Assembly (NCBI GenBank): GCA_964019425.1
Contig: OZ025780.1
Location: 452,001-516,000, forward strand
Length of the DNA: 64,000 bases
DNA from: Flectonema sp. DT1601
Lineage: Eukaryota > Euglenozoa > Diplonemea > Diplonemida > Diplonemidae
Direction: 5' to 3'
Below the pieces are notes generated by a model that made no database searches, was not told the DNA's origin, and saw only the letters and a program-made list of their open reading frames with translations. Shown here in pieces: positions 10,288 through 18,420 of this stretch; position 1 is the stretch's first letter; each line of letters opens with the position of its first letter. The position numbers and the translations under genes are program-made.

Positions 10288-11010
10288 TCAAGCAAAAATG
10301 TCCAAAGCCATAGGAATAATAAGAAGAGTCCCAGTTATGGAAGCTGTTCTTGATAGCAGTCCTCTGAAAAATCCACCATTGTTGTAAATAATTTTAAATG
10401 ACTTAGCGATGGGGAGGTCATGCGCCTGTTGATGTGCTGCAAGAACAGCGAATGGTTGAGAAGTAGGTCCTGCAATGCAAGCTGATACCGCAGCTGAAGC
10501 AATCTCATGGAAGGCGAAGTGTCCATTTGGATAATGTTTTACAGAGAAGTCTCTTATTCGATTTCTGAGGAAGAACAGACATCCTGCGAATGGAACTTCA
10601 CGAGCAGCAGTGGCAGCCATGCCGTTAGGTATTGCTATTCCTTTTATTCCATTTTTCTGATATTGTGATACAGCTTCTCCACGAAGAGAATTTCCATTCA
10701 TGTGTGCCTTTGTGATGCAATTCTCAACCTGACTTGTGATCAACAGACCTGCGCAACATCCAGAAATCATTGCCGAGGAACCTCCAGAGACAGTTGATGA
10801 TAATTTGGTACTGATTCCTTCTTCTATTACTGTAGTAGGACCGACACTACACCAAAGTCCTCCTCCTCCTTTGTATAACTCTTTGAAGCTGGGACTGCTC
10901 ATCCCAGCACTCATCCTTTTAGAAATAATCCACAGAGGGTAGTTTATAATAATATCACAACCAGCAGCTGCTCCTACTACGACGGCACTTCGTAGGGCAC
11001 CCTGTTCCAT
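10288..11010 (-). CDS. Divergent mitochondrial-carrier-like membrane protein
   Basis: This intronless 240-aa frame starts MEQGALRSAVVVG. Several Gly/Ala-rich hydrophobic segments are separated by short basic loops. The first, followed by NYPLWIISKRMSAG, resembles the proline kink and basic residue at the end of odd helices in SLC25 carriers. The C-terminal FRGLLSRTASITGTLLIIP also has the carrier style. The canonical PX[DE]XX[KR] motif is not intact, and the length is short against the usual ~300 aa, so this is a tentative call. The fallback is a polytopic membrane protein of unknown function. The acceptor TTTTAAAATTTAG ends 42 nt upstream of the start. Confidence 0.55.
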   Translation of the reverse strand: MEQGALRSAVVVGAAAGCDIIINYPLWIISKRMSAGMSSPSFKELYKGGGGLWCSVGPTTVIEEGISTKLSSTVSGGSSAMISGCCAGLLITSQVENCITKAHMNGNSLRGEAVSQYQKNGIKGIAIPNGMAATAAREVPFAGCLFFLRNRIRDFSVKHYPNGHFAFHEIASAAVSACIAGPTSQPFAVLAAHQQAHDLPIAKSFKIIYNNGGFFRGLLSRTASITGTLLIIPMALDIFA

Positions 11011-11232
11011 TGAAAAAGGTCGGTCTTTCTTTTTTTATTTATTTTTTTTGATCTAAATTTTAAAAGAAAATAAGAAGACAACGAAGGAAAAAGTAACAAA
11101 AAAACTTAACTTTGCGAAGGAAGACTGCTCGACTTTACCCAGTACCAGTAACTTCCCAAATCAGTAGGGGGGTCGTACTGCGGGTTTTCATTGTTAGCGT
11201 TCGTGTCATACGTTTCCAAACTACGAAACATC

Positions 11233-11263
<31 letters not shown>

Positions 11264-11382
11264 ACGTGGGTATGAAATACCATGAATATCTTTCCAACGT
11301 TTGTTAATAAGAGTTATTTGTGTATGATTAAGTACCTTTTTTATACATAAAAAGGTTTTAAATTAATAGATAAGAATAAAGA
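11011..11382. other. Spacer between the esterase and carrier-like genes
   Basis: This 372-bp AT-rich stretch contains A and T homopolymers around 11237-11263. A GC-balanced segment at 11106-11225 stays open on the minus strand behind a TTTCGTAG acceptor-like site, but no ATG can be connected to it. I therefore leave it as noncoding. Confidence 0.4.
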
Positions 11383-13206
11383 CTACGAATTGCAAACTTG
11401 GGGAGCAATGCACTCACATTTTCCATTTACGACACGAGCAATGAATGGTGTAGCAGGAAGACCTGATGATGATTTTAGAGGACAGGTTGCGAGGGGACAA
11501 GGATCGGAGGTTGGATCGTTTCGTCCACAGCAACTGTCGTATTCGTTTTCGAAAAAGGCGTATCTGATTCCATAGATATCACCCAAAGATGAGATGTCAG
11601 CTGTGATTGATGAAGCACCTGCTGTGTTTATGTTCACCATCGGCCATGTGTCAAGCGATGAAAACACTGATGAACCAACACCTGGATGCATAACAGACTT
11701 ACCTGTACCATCATCCCTACAGAGAGTATCAGATCTAGTCGGTCCTGCAGCAGTTTGAAGACAAAACAAAGTAGAATTAGTCAAGACTTGTAAAAAAGAT
11801 GCGTTGTTATGTCTTTGATAGTCACTTACAACAACAGTTTCTGATCCCAACAATTCTTGTTTAAAATTAATAGTGAGTTTTCCATTCATAACTTCACACC
11901 CTGATAATATCGGACCTCTCACTGCAACTGCTCCTGGTTTGTATACCGTCCCGTAACATGATTGAGCAAGACGCTTACCAACGGGTTGCTTTGTTCGAGG
12001 ATGGATAGGTCCCATGTAATAGTTCGTAGCGTTTAGTGAATCACAATATTGATCACATCCATTACAGAATGCTCCAGGTTTTAAATTATTAGGACAACAT
12101 CCTTTATAATAACACGTCGTATTACTGAATGGATCTGACAGGTCAAACGCATGAGCGTAAAATGTATTTTTAAAAACAGCATTTGGTAAATCTCCATAAC
12201 TTGCAGTCTGTGCTACATACATACCACCAATGTCGGGATGTCCTTCGTTTCCAGAAGCTGCGAGAGTGACTAATCCGAATGGAGCATTTGGATTAGTAGT
12301 TCCTGGTTCTAAGCTAAACAACGATCTCCATTCATCAACCATTTTCGGAACTTCACAACTGTATCCTGATGAATCGTCACTATTACCAAACAGAGATCCC
12401 ATGTTATTCTCTCCTTGGTACCATACAAACCCTTTCATAGTCATTTGACTAAAAGGAACTACTCTACTGTCAAACCATTCTTGACTACTGCTGTCTAGGG
12501 AAACATTCTTGCACAGGCTTGATGTTTTATTTGAAGTCCATTGTTGAACTGTTGATCCACCCCATGCTGTGTGGATCAGTCCTAATGGAGGAGCTTCACT
12601 TTCAAATAGCTTTGAAAGTTCCTGACCAAAGTAATAACAAGTAGAAGAGAAGCTGAATAGCACTGGCAAACCAGACTTATCAATGATCGTAGTCGTGTTT
12701 AATAAGGTGTTCCATGATAAAGTTGGATTCATATTCCCCGCAAGTTGATGTAATCTGATGTTATTGAACTTCCCATTACGAATTGCTGCTAACGATTCAT
12801 TTCTTGATATGGTATGGATCATTGGTAGAGCCATGTTAGATTGACCACCGCAATACCAAACATCACCGAAAGTAACATCAACGATCTTGATGGTGTTTGA
12901 GCCATCTGATGAACATCCATTGCAGGTAATTGATATTTGATAGCTACCTCCAGCAGGTGTTGGTTTTAAATAAACAATCCAATTCATCTCCGTAACCCTT
13001 CCAGTAACTTCATAAGAAGACCCCTCATCTGATGTTACTGTTGCTGTGACATGAAGAGTTGAATCATTGTCAGTTTTCAACACTCCAAAAACACCTGATT
13101 TTTCAGGAGCACGTTGCAACACCATGTGGCTACCCACATGGTCTGAGAACGATATAAGTCCTGAAGCTTGTATAGCCATTGCTAGTAGTAGTCCAAAGGT
13201 TTTCAT
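11383..13206 (-). CDS. SIAE: Sialate O-acetylesterase-like secreted or lysosomal hydrolase
   Basis: This intronless 607-aa frame begins with a signal peptide (KTFGLLLAMAIQASGLISF). The family (SASA domain) removes 9-O-acetyl groups from sialic acids or related acetylated sugars. The nucleophile motif GQSNM is at 121-125, with the serine at 123, and WYQGENN is the second block. The N-terminal beta domain (MVLQRAPEK) and the Cys-rich linkers match eukaryotic family members, and the length is a little above the usual ~520-550 aa. A C-terminal Cys-rich stretch (CCGRN...CPLATCPLK) should form disulphides. Many Asn-x-Ser/Thr sites fit passage through the secretory pathway. The acceptor CCCCCATCAG ends 36 nt before the ATG. 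Confidence 0.9.
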   Translation of the reverse strand: MKTFGLLLAMAIQASGLISFSDHVGSHMVLQRAPEKSGVFGVLKTDNDSTLHVTATVTSDEGSSYEVTGRVTEMNWIVYLKPTPAGGSYQISITCNGCSSDGSNTIKIVDVTFGDVWYCGGQSNMALPMIHTISRNESLAAIRNGKFNNIRLHQLAGNMNPTLSWNTLLNTTTIIDKSGLPVLFSFSSTCYYFGQELSKLFESEAPPLGLIHTAWGGSTVQQWTSNKTSSLCKNVSLDSSSQEWFDSRVVPFSQMTMKGFVWYQGENNMGSLFGNSDDSSGYSCEVPKMVDEWRSLFSLEPGTTNPNAPFGLVTLAASGNEGHPDIGGMYVAQTASYGDLPNAVFKNTFYAHAFDLSDPFSNTTCYYKGCCPNNLKPGAFCNGCDQYCDSLNATNYYMGPIHPRTKQPVGKRLAQSCYGTVYKPGAVAVRGPILSGCEVMNGKLTINFKQELLGSETVVVSDYQRHNNASFLQVLTNSTLFCLQTAAGPTRSDTLCRDDGTGKSVMHPGVGSSVFSSLDTWPMVNINTAGASSITADISSLGDIYGIRYAFFENEYDSCCGRNDPTSDPCPLATCPLKSSSGLPATPFIARVVNGKCECIAPQVCNS

Positions 13207-13666
13207 TGTTGTTGTTGTTATTATTTTTGAATTGATATAGATCTGATGGGGGAAAAAAAAAAAAAAAAATTTTAAATATTAATATCACTATTCACAATAG
13301 AATAAAAACAAGCATATCGAATTCTAAAAAAAAGGGAAAATACTAAGGACTTAGGAAGGGTGGGCAAAAATTCAGGTTTTTCAGTAGCACTTTTTTTTTT
13401 TTTAATTATAGTTCTCTTTTCTAATTTCTTATTTCCTTTTTTTTTATTCTTTTCTTGTTTTTTCCCCTCCGACTATGGCGCTACTAATCCTTATTTTGTG
13501 AAGGGAGTCTAGGAGGGATTTCAATTTTTTTTTATTTTTTTCTTCTATAAGTATCGTCAAATACATTCTACTGTTAAATGGCTACAACAAAAAAAAAATT
13601 AAAAAAAACACAACTCATATGGCCACCATGACAGGTTACAATAAGATTTTAAGAGCAACCCATGAG
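13207..13666. other. Spacer between SPEF1 and the esterase gene
   Basis: This 460-bp AT-rich spacer has several T tracts (13391-13402, 13528-13541) and an A tract at 13254-13269. Apart from the acceptor-like tract near 13243-13265, I see nothing in it. Confidence 0.5.
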
Positions 13667-14308
13667 TCACTTGATGCCGTGTTGCTGAAGCTTTGCTGCT
13701 TGTGATTGAATTTTGCTGTCCTTCAACTGAACGAGTTGCTCGATTTTTTTTATTTTTAATTCCAAAATTTCAATTGTCTCGCGAAGCTCTGAAATTGTTT
13801 CATTTTTTTCCTGAATTATTCTGGTTTCAACACTTTCTCCAATCATTCCGTCAGAGCGTGGATGAGGTACCTGTCGTCTACCATCAACAGGTGCGAATGC
13901 AGCTGCGTGAGGATCACTGTGTTGGAGCTGTTGTCCTGTTTGATGCTGCCTTTGAATTTTTTTTTGTTGAATTTGCTGAACCTTTGTTTGCAAAGCTCTC
14001 AAAAACCTCTCGATCGCCCCAGGCTCACAGGTTGCTATGTCTTGCGAGACCGAATCGTCAACATCAAAATTCAATTTCCTGAAAACTTTTGCCGACAACG
14101 TTCTCCAATTATACAATTTTTGAGACGTCGAATGCGCTGCAGGATAGTTGTGAAGGTCAACAAGCTTTGGAAAGAAATGCTTCACTACTTCCGCTACTAA
14201 CATTCCATCAGAAAAATCTCTCGCAATGTTTTTTTTAGGTCTACTCAAAGGAATACTATCGACCCACTGATAAAGGTCTTGGAGTTCATCTTCATCCATT
14301 ATTGCCAT
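13667..14308 (-). CDS. SPEF1: SPEF1/CLAMP: calponin-homology axonemal microtubule protein
   Basis: This 213-aa intronless frame has the N-terminal CH domain of SPEF1 (CLAMP), with diagnostic runs SIPLSRPKKNIARDFSDG, VAEVVKHFFPKLVDLHNY and KVFRKLNFDV at residues ~17-100. The family binds and bundles microtubules and works in the central pair of motile cilia and flagella. A Gln-rich linker is followed by a short coiled coil (~160-210), as in vertebrate SPEF1 (about 236 aa). A second in-frame Met lies at codon 4. I see no strong splice acceptor right upstream; the nearest is a weak GGAACAG about 60 nt away. The gene implies that the organism builds motile flagella. Confidence 0.93.
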   Translation of the reverse strand: MAIMDEDELQDLYQWVDSIPLSRPKKNIARDFSDGMLVAEVVKHFFPKLVDLHNYPAAHSTSQKLYNWRTLSAKVFRKLNFDVDDSVSQDIATCEPGAIERFLRALQTKVQQIQQKKIQRQHQTGQQLQHSDPHAAAFAPVDGRRQVPHPRSDGMIGESVETRIIQEKNETISELRETIEILELKIKKIEQLVQLKDSKIQSQAAKLQQHGIK

Positions 14309-14552
14309 TTTTTTTTTAAATTATTTATTTGTTTTTATTTGGACTTTTTGAAGGGGGTTTCGGTACCCTGTTCCAATTATTCTGTGTTTGTTTTATATTT
14401 AAAAAAAAATAGATAAAAAAAAATTATAATTACATTCTCATGAGTACCATTCCATATAATGTGTTGTAAATTCTTGTTGCTAAAGAGAAAAAAAAGTAAC
14501 GTGAAAAAAAGAAAATTTATAATCTATCACAAAAACACACTAATGAGTGCAA

Positions 14553-16115
14553 CTACCATGTCGACGTATCATCACAGAGCTCAGAATCAAGCTGATCTGA
14601 TAGTGTTGTTGGTGAGAGTAATTTTAAAAAAGCCTCCATGTGTATTGGAGACAACATAGACGAATCATTTTTAATCTTTTCAACAGCCATAGTAAGCAGC
14701 TGATCCGAACGGTTTAGTGAAAGAGTCGTAAACGACGTACAAATAGCAACAAGTTGATTAGCAGAAAATAAATCAATTTTAGAAATTGAAAGAGAAGATA
14801 ATTTTTGAATTGCCGATCGATGTCTTACTCTCAAGGACATCATTGATGTAATAAGTAAGTGTATTTCTGATGGGTTCATAAAATGAGAATCATCCAGCAG
14901 GTTGCGGATCATCGCGATCGCCCAATTCGTAATCTTATTCTTGACACATACACGAAGTACAGCACACCATAATTCATTGTGTTTTGACTTTGGATCCTTC
15001 AACCACCATATTAACTTGTGTTTCTCAATCGTTTGTAAGAAATTATCAAACTGATCTCGGCCATTAAACAAACCAGAATCAGATGCCTGCCTTACAATCG
15101 AAGCCATTATATTGGCTTCACGATGAGTTGATGAGTATAGTATAATCCTTTTATAAAAGTTTGGAACAGATTCAACACAAACAGTGAAATTAACATTTAC
15201 AGCAGCCCGCACCAACAACTTATCAGTAAGACTCGTGCTGTTGCTTTTTATTATTTCAACAAAACGATTGCTAGGTATGTTCGAAAATGTTAAAAAAAAT
15301 CGAGATAGCATCGGTACTGGTGTGTTCAGTTCGATTCCGACTATCTTCGATATTTTTATACAAGAATCCATTATAGATTTCATCACAGATTGCAATCGAA
15401 GGGTCTTTTTTTCAATTTGTTTCATCTCTTCAGAACACAAGAATAATTTTAATCTCACTAAAGATGCCAAACTGACACCGCGAATTCGAAAATCAGGTTG
15501 GGATGAGGCAAGTAGATGACCATGTATGTCATCTACTGTCACCAATACCTTAATTAGATTTGCAGCGAAAAGGAATCCTCCAGCTGAATACGAGTAAAGC
15601 AATTCAACTAACTTATTGTGAGAAATCTGACAGAGAGAATCGTACGGTTGCTGTTCTATAAAGCCAGTTGCTAACTTCGTAAGTAAAAAAGGACGAGAAC
15701 TAGATGAAAATTGAACTGTTGAAAATGAATTTACCAACGTCACTAGTTCATTGATGCTACCAAATTTCAGATTATTAAAACAGTAATTAACAAGAGGAGG
15801 TGATGCGTGTCTTAATGTTGATATTGCGATGCAACAGTTGAAGGATTCAGAGGATGATATTCTCCTCTTTGTTAAATATTGATCGAACAGTAGATCTAAT
15901 TTACGAAAATGATTAGTCATCAACACACCTGAAGTGTCAACCGTCTGTGCTATCCCTCCACGTTGATAAATTTGTCTTCCGAGAGTTGTAGTGCAATCTA
16001 TGACTTCCTTCACACTTACTTTTTTATTCAGTTCGATTCTCTTTAGTGTTGTCAACGTTGAACTCGGAATGCCAAGGGACCGTATGGTCCACCACCTGGA
16101 CATCTTCGGTGGCAT
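14553..16115 (-). CDS. Probable mitochondrial helical-repeat protein
   Basis: This intronless 520-aa frame opens with a basic, Ser/Thr-rich, acid-free segment (MSRWWTIRSLGIPSSTLTTL), typical of a mitochondrial presequence. The rest is predominantly helical, with repeated ~35-residue pairs of amphipathic helices (for example LVNYCFNNLKFGSINELVTL and SANQLVAICTSFTTLSL). This recalls FASTK/RAP or pentatricopeptide-type organellar RNA-binding proteins. I find no clear RAP domain, and the repeat consensus is not strict, so the family is an inference. A T-rich tract ending AACATTCAG lies 45 nt upstream of the ATG. Confidence 0.6.
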   Translation of the reverse strand: MPPKMSRWWTIRSLGIPSSTLTTLKRIELNKKVSVKEVIDCTTTLGRQIYQRGGIAQTVDTSGVLMTNHFRKLDLLFDQYLTKRRISSSESFNCCIAISTLRHASPPLVNYCFNNLKFGSINELVTLVNSFSTVQFSSSSRPFLLTKLATGFIEQQPYDSLCQISHNKLVELLYSYSAGGFLFAANLIKVLVTVDDIHGHLLASSQPDFRIRGVSLASLVRLKLFLCSEEMKQIEKKTLRLQSVMKSIMDSCIKISKIVGIELNTPVPMLSRFFLTFSNIPSNRFVEIIKSNSTSLTDKLLVRAAVNVNFTVCVESVPNFYKRIILYSSTHREANIMASIVRQASDSGLFNGRDQFDNFLQTIEKHKLIWWLKDPKSKHNELWCAVLRVCVKNKITNWAIAMIRNLLDDSHFMNPSEIHLLITSMMSLRVRHRSAIQKLSSLSISKIDLFSANQLVAICTSFTTLSLNRSDQLLTMAVEKIKNDSSMLSPIHMEAFLKLLSPTTLSDQLDSELCDDTSTW

Positions 16116-16725
16116 TTATTAGATAAAAAAATAATCGAAAAAATTACATTTGAAGTATTTCTGAATGTTAAAAAAAAAAATAATTTTAAAAAACAGACAC
16201 CAAAATAAAAAACACACGAGAGACTTTTCAACGGTCCGTGTGACCTCAATTGCTTATTATTTTTTGGTTTTCCTTTTTTTTTTTTTTTTCCATTTATATG
16301 GTCTAAGTGACCGCTATTAATACACGCACTAAAAAGAACTTGAGGAAAAAACAAATAATTATCCATTCCGTCGAAGAAGAAAAAAAAGAGTGACGGAAAA
16401 AAAAAAGATGGAAAAAAAAAATAGGTTGTTAATGCGAAAAATAACTATACGAAAACCGCAAAAAAAAAAAAAAAAAAACTAAATTAAGTTACGTTTGTAT
16501 AACCTACTCTTATGAAGCAAAAAAAAAAAGAATAACACAACACAACTAGCTGTTAATTCTGGTTTTTGAAAACTTCGGAATAACGCGTTCCGTTTTGACA
16601 TTCTTTTTTTACAAGCTTTAAAAGATGAAGGTCTTACTTTTTTTTCTTCTCTCTCCTAAATAATGTGTACTTATCTTCCACGAAAAAAAAAAAAAAAAAA
16701 AAGAAAATACTACTCACAATTCAGA
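16116..16725. other. Spacer between the TPI and helical-repeat genes
   Basis: This 610-bp AT-rich spacer has A homopolymers at 16376-16425, 16460-16477 and 16684-16701. Apart from the acceptor-like tract at 16161-16180, I see no gene or structured element. Confidence 0.5.
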
Positions 16726-17490
16726 TTACAACTTCGACTTGGTTGTGGCGCGGACAATGTTAGCGAATTCAGGTTTTGTTGATGCACCTCCAACAAGGAA
16801 CCCATCCATGTCTGGTTGTGACCAAAGAGAAGCGCAGTTCTTAGCGTTGACTGATCCTCCGTAGATAAGACGGGTTGATTTTGAGATTATTGGACTTACG
16901 TTTGTAGAAATCCATTTTCTAATTACAGACATAACTTCCTGAGCTTGTTCTGGAGTTGCTACCTTTCCTGTTCCAATCGCCCAAACTGGTTCGTAGGCGA
17001 CAACAATCTGACCCCACGCAGATTCTGGCAGGTTCGCAACACCAGATGAAAGTTGTTCAAAACAGACTTCCTGAGTTCTACCTGCCTCACGTTCCTGTAG
17101 GGTTTCACCAACACAAAGAATAACAGTGAGTCCTTTTTCTACGGCTGCTTCAACTTTCTTCTGAATAGTCGCACTGTTCTCTCCGAATACGTGTCTGCGT
17201 TCACTGTGTCCAAGGATGACGTATTGAATACCGAGATCTTTGACTTGTTCAGCGCTCATCTCACCAGTAAACGCACCAGACTTGCTGATGCAATTCTGAG
17301 CAGCAATTCCTATTTCTCTTCTCGCACAGCTCTTTACCAATCCGAGGTAACCTGTTCCTGGAGCGATGACGACTTCGACATTCTTCTCAAGATCAGTAAG
17401 TGACCCGTTGAACTCTTTAACCAATGCCGTAAGGCTGCTGGCTGTTCCGGTACACTTGAAATTTCCTCCTACAAATGGAACTCTAGGCAT
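16726..17490 (-). CDS. TPI: Triosephosphate isomerase
   Basis: This 254-aa intronless enzyme interconverts dihydroxyacetone phosphate and glyceraldehyde 3-phosphate in glycolysis. The start chosen is MPRVPFVGGN at 17490, because a TTTTTTCAG acceptor ends 26 nt upstream; the longer open frame to 17616 would cross it. All catalytic elements are present: Asn10 and Lys12, His95 in ILGHSERRH, Glu167 in AYEPVWAIGTGK, the flexible loop, and the phosphate-binding YGGSV and VGGAS segments. The length is normal for the family. There is no obvious targeting peptide, so it is likely cytosolic. Codon use is more GC-rich than in most neighbours, as expected for a highly expressed gene. Confidence 0.97.
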   Translation of the reverse strand: MPRVPFVGGNFKCTGTASSLTALVKEFNGSLTDLEKNVEVVIAPGTGYLGLVKSCARREIGIAAQNCISKSGAFTGEMSAEQVKDLGIQYVILGHSERRHVFGENSATIQKKVEAAVEKGLTVILCVGETLQEREAGRTQEVCFEQLSSGVANLPESAWGQIVVAYEPVWAIGTGKVATPEQAQEVMSVIRKWISTNVSPIISKSTRLIYGGSVNAKNCASLWSQPDMDGFLVGGASTKPEFANIVRATTKSKL

Positions 17491-17675
17491 TTTATATGAA
17501 GAAGTGAAATAATAACCTGAAAAAACAAAAATATGAGGGTTTTTTTTAAGGGAAAAAAAAAAGGATTTCATTTTTTTTTTCAGAACTAAAAGTAAATTCG
17601 AGACGCTGGGGAACATAAACCATCTAACACGTGTAATATGTATTCAGACTAGTCAGGTACAGTTGTCAATTCAGA

Positions 17676-17945
17676 CTAATATTTCAATCTAAAATATTGC
17701 TTACGATGACGTGGGTCTTCATACCCAGCCGACGCACAAGATCCAAATGTGTAATTTTGAGGAGGATGAGAAGTAATCCTTTCCCAGCATTCATCAGGAC
17801 GTTTCTGTACTCGATACCATCTAGGTTCACAACGATGCCATTGACAGAACTCTTCACCTTTACTAGAAGAGGGAAGAGCCGCTCCTGCTGCTTCAGTTAT
17901 TCGAACCCCTTGAGGTAGTCGTTTTTCTTCTTTTGGCAACGGCAT
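17676..17945 (-). CDS. Small orphan protein (89 aa)
   Basis: This compact frame lies between ABCF and TPI, starting MPLPKEEKRLPQG. It has a balanced amino-acid composition, a Cys-x5-Cys pair (CQWHRC), a Trp/Tyr-rich middle and a basic C-terminus. The length and pattern resemble accessory subunits of respiratory complexes or twin-Cys intermembrane-space proteins, but I do not recognise the family. An AAAAAATAG acceptor-like site ends 17 nt before the ATG, and only 185 bp separate its stop from the TPI start. The spacing, composition and leader support a real gene. Confidence 0.6.
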   Translation of the reverse strand: MPLPKEEKRLPQGVRITEAAGAALPSSSKGEEFCQWHRCEPRWYRVQKRPDECWERITSHPPQNYTFGSCASAGYEDPRHRKQYFRLKY

Positions 17946-18420
17946 TATTTATGAAGGGTTGCCTATTTTTTGAAATGAATTATGAAAAGAAAGAAAGAAA
18001 AGAATTTGATTGCTTTCGATTTGAAGGAACGACTCAAGTGATCCGAGTGACTGCCCACCGCCCACAGATTCCACATTCTCGACCTACTCGCTCAAACATT
18101 TGAGGGAGGAAAGACTTGCAGAAAAACTGTTGGGTTAGACAAAGGGCGGTGGACTATTTGTTTTTTTCTGGAGGAAGAATCTCAGGCAGAGAAACTTTAA
18201 AAAACAAGGGAACGGGAAAAAGAAAAAAAGAAGGAAAAAAATTCGGTTTCCCCCTCCCATGAGGGAAGAAGCACCGAATTATATTGTCGTGGTCGCTCTC
18301 CTTTCACTGACTTCAATAGTTCGATAAATGAAGAGGTCTAATTTATCTATTTAACCAAACAAAATAAATATATTAATAAATAAATCAGTACCGATGATAA
18401 TAATAATGTGTTTGTCGGAA
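17946..18420. other. Structured spacer downstream of the ABCF gene
   Basis: This 475-bp spacer contains two notable inverted repeats. CCACCGCCC (18055-18063) pairs with GGGCGGTGG (18144-18152) across 80 nt. ATTCGGT (18241-18247) pairs with ACCGAAT (18273-18279), enclosing TCCC-ATGA-GGGA (18255-18266). It could be 3' UTR structure or a small RNA; no family is recognised. Confidence 0.35.

Noticed and set aside
11106-11297. Open stretch behind an acceptor-like site, possibly a 3' exon
   Set aside because: No ATG-bearing upstream exon can be joined in frame; stops precede it.
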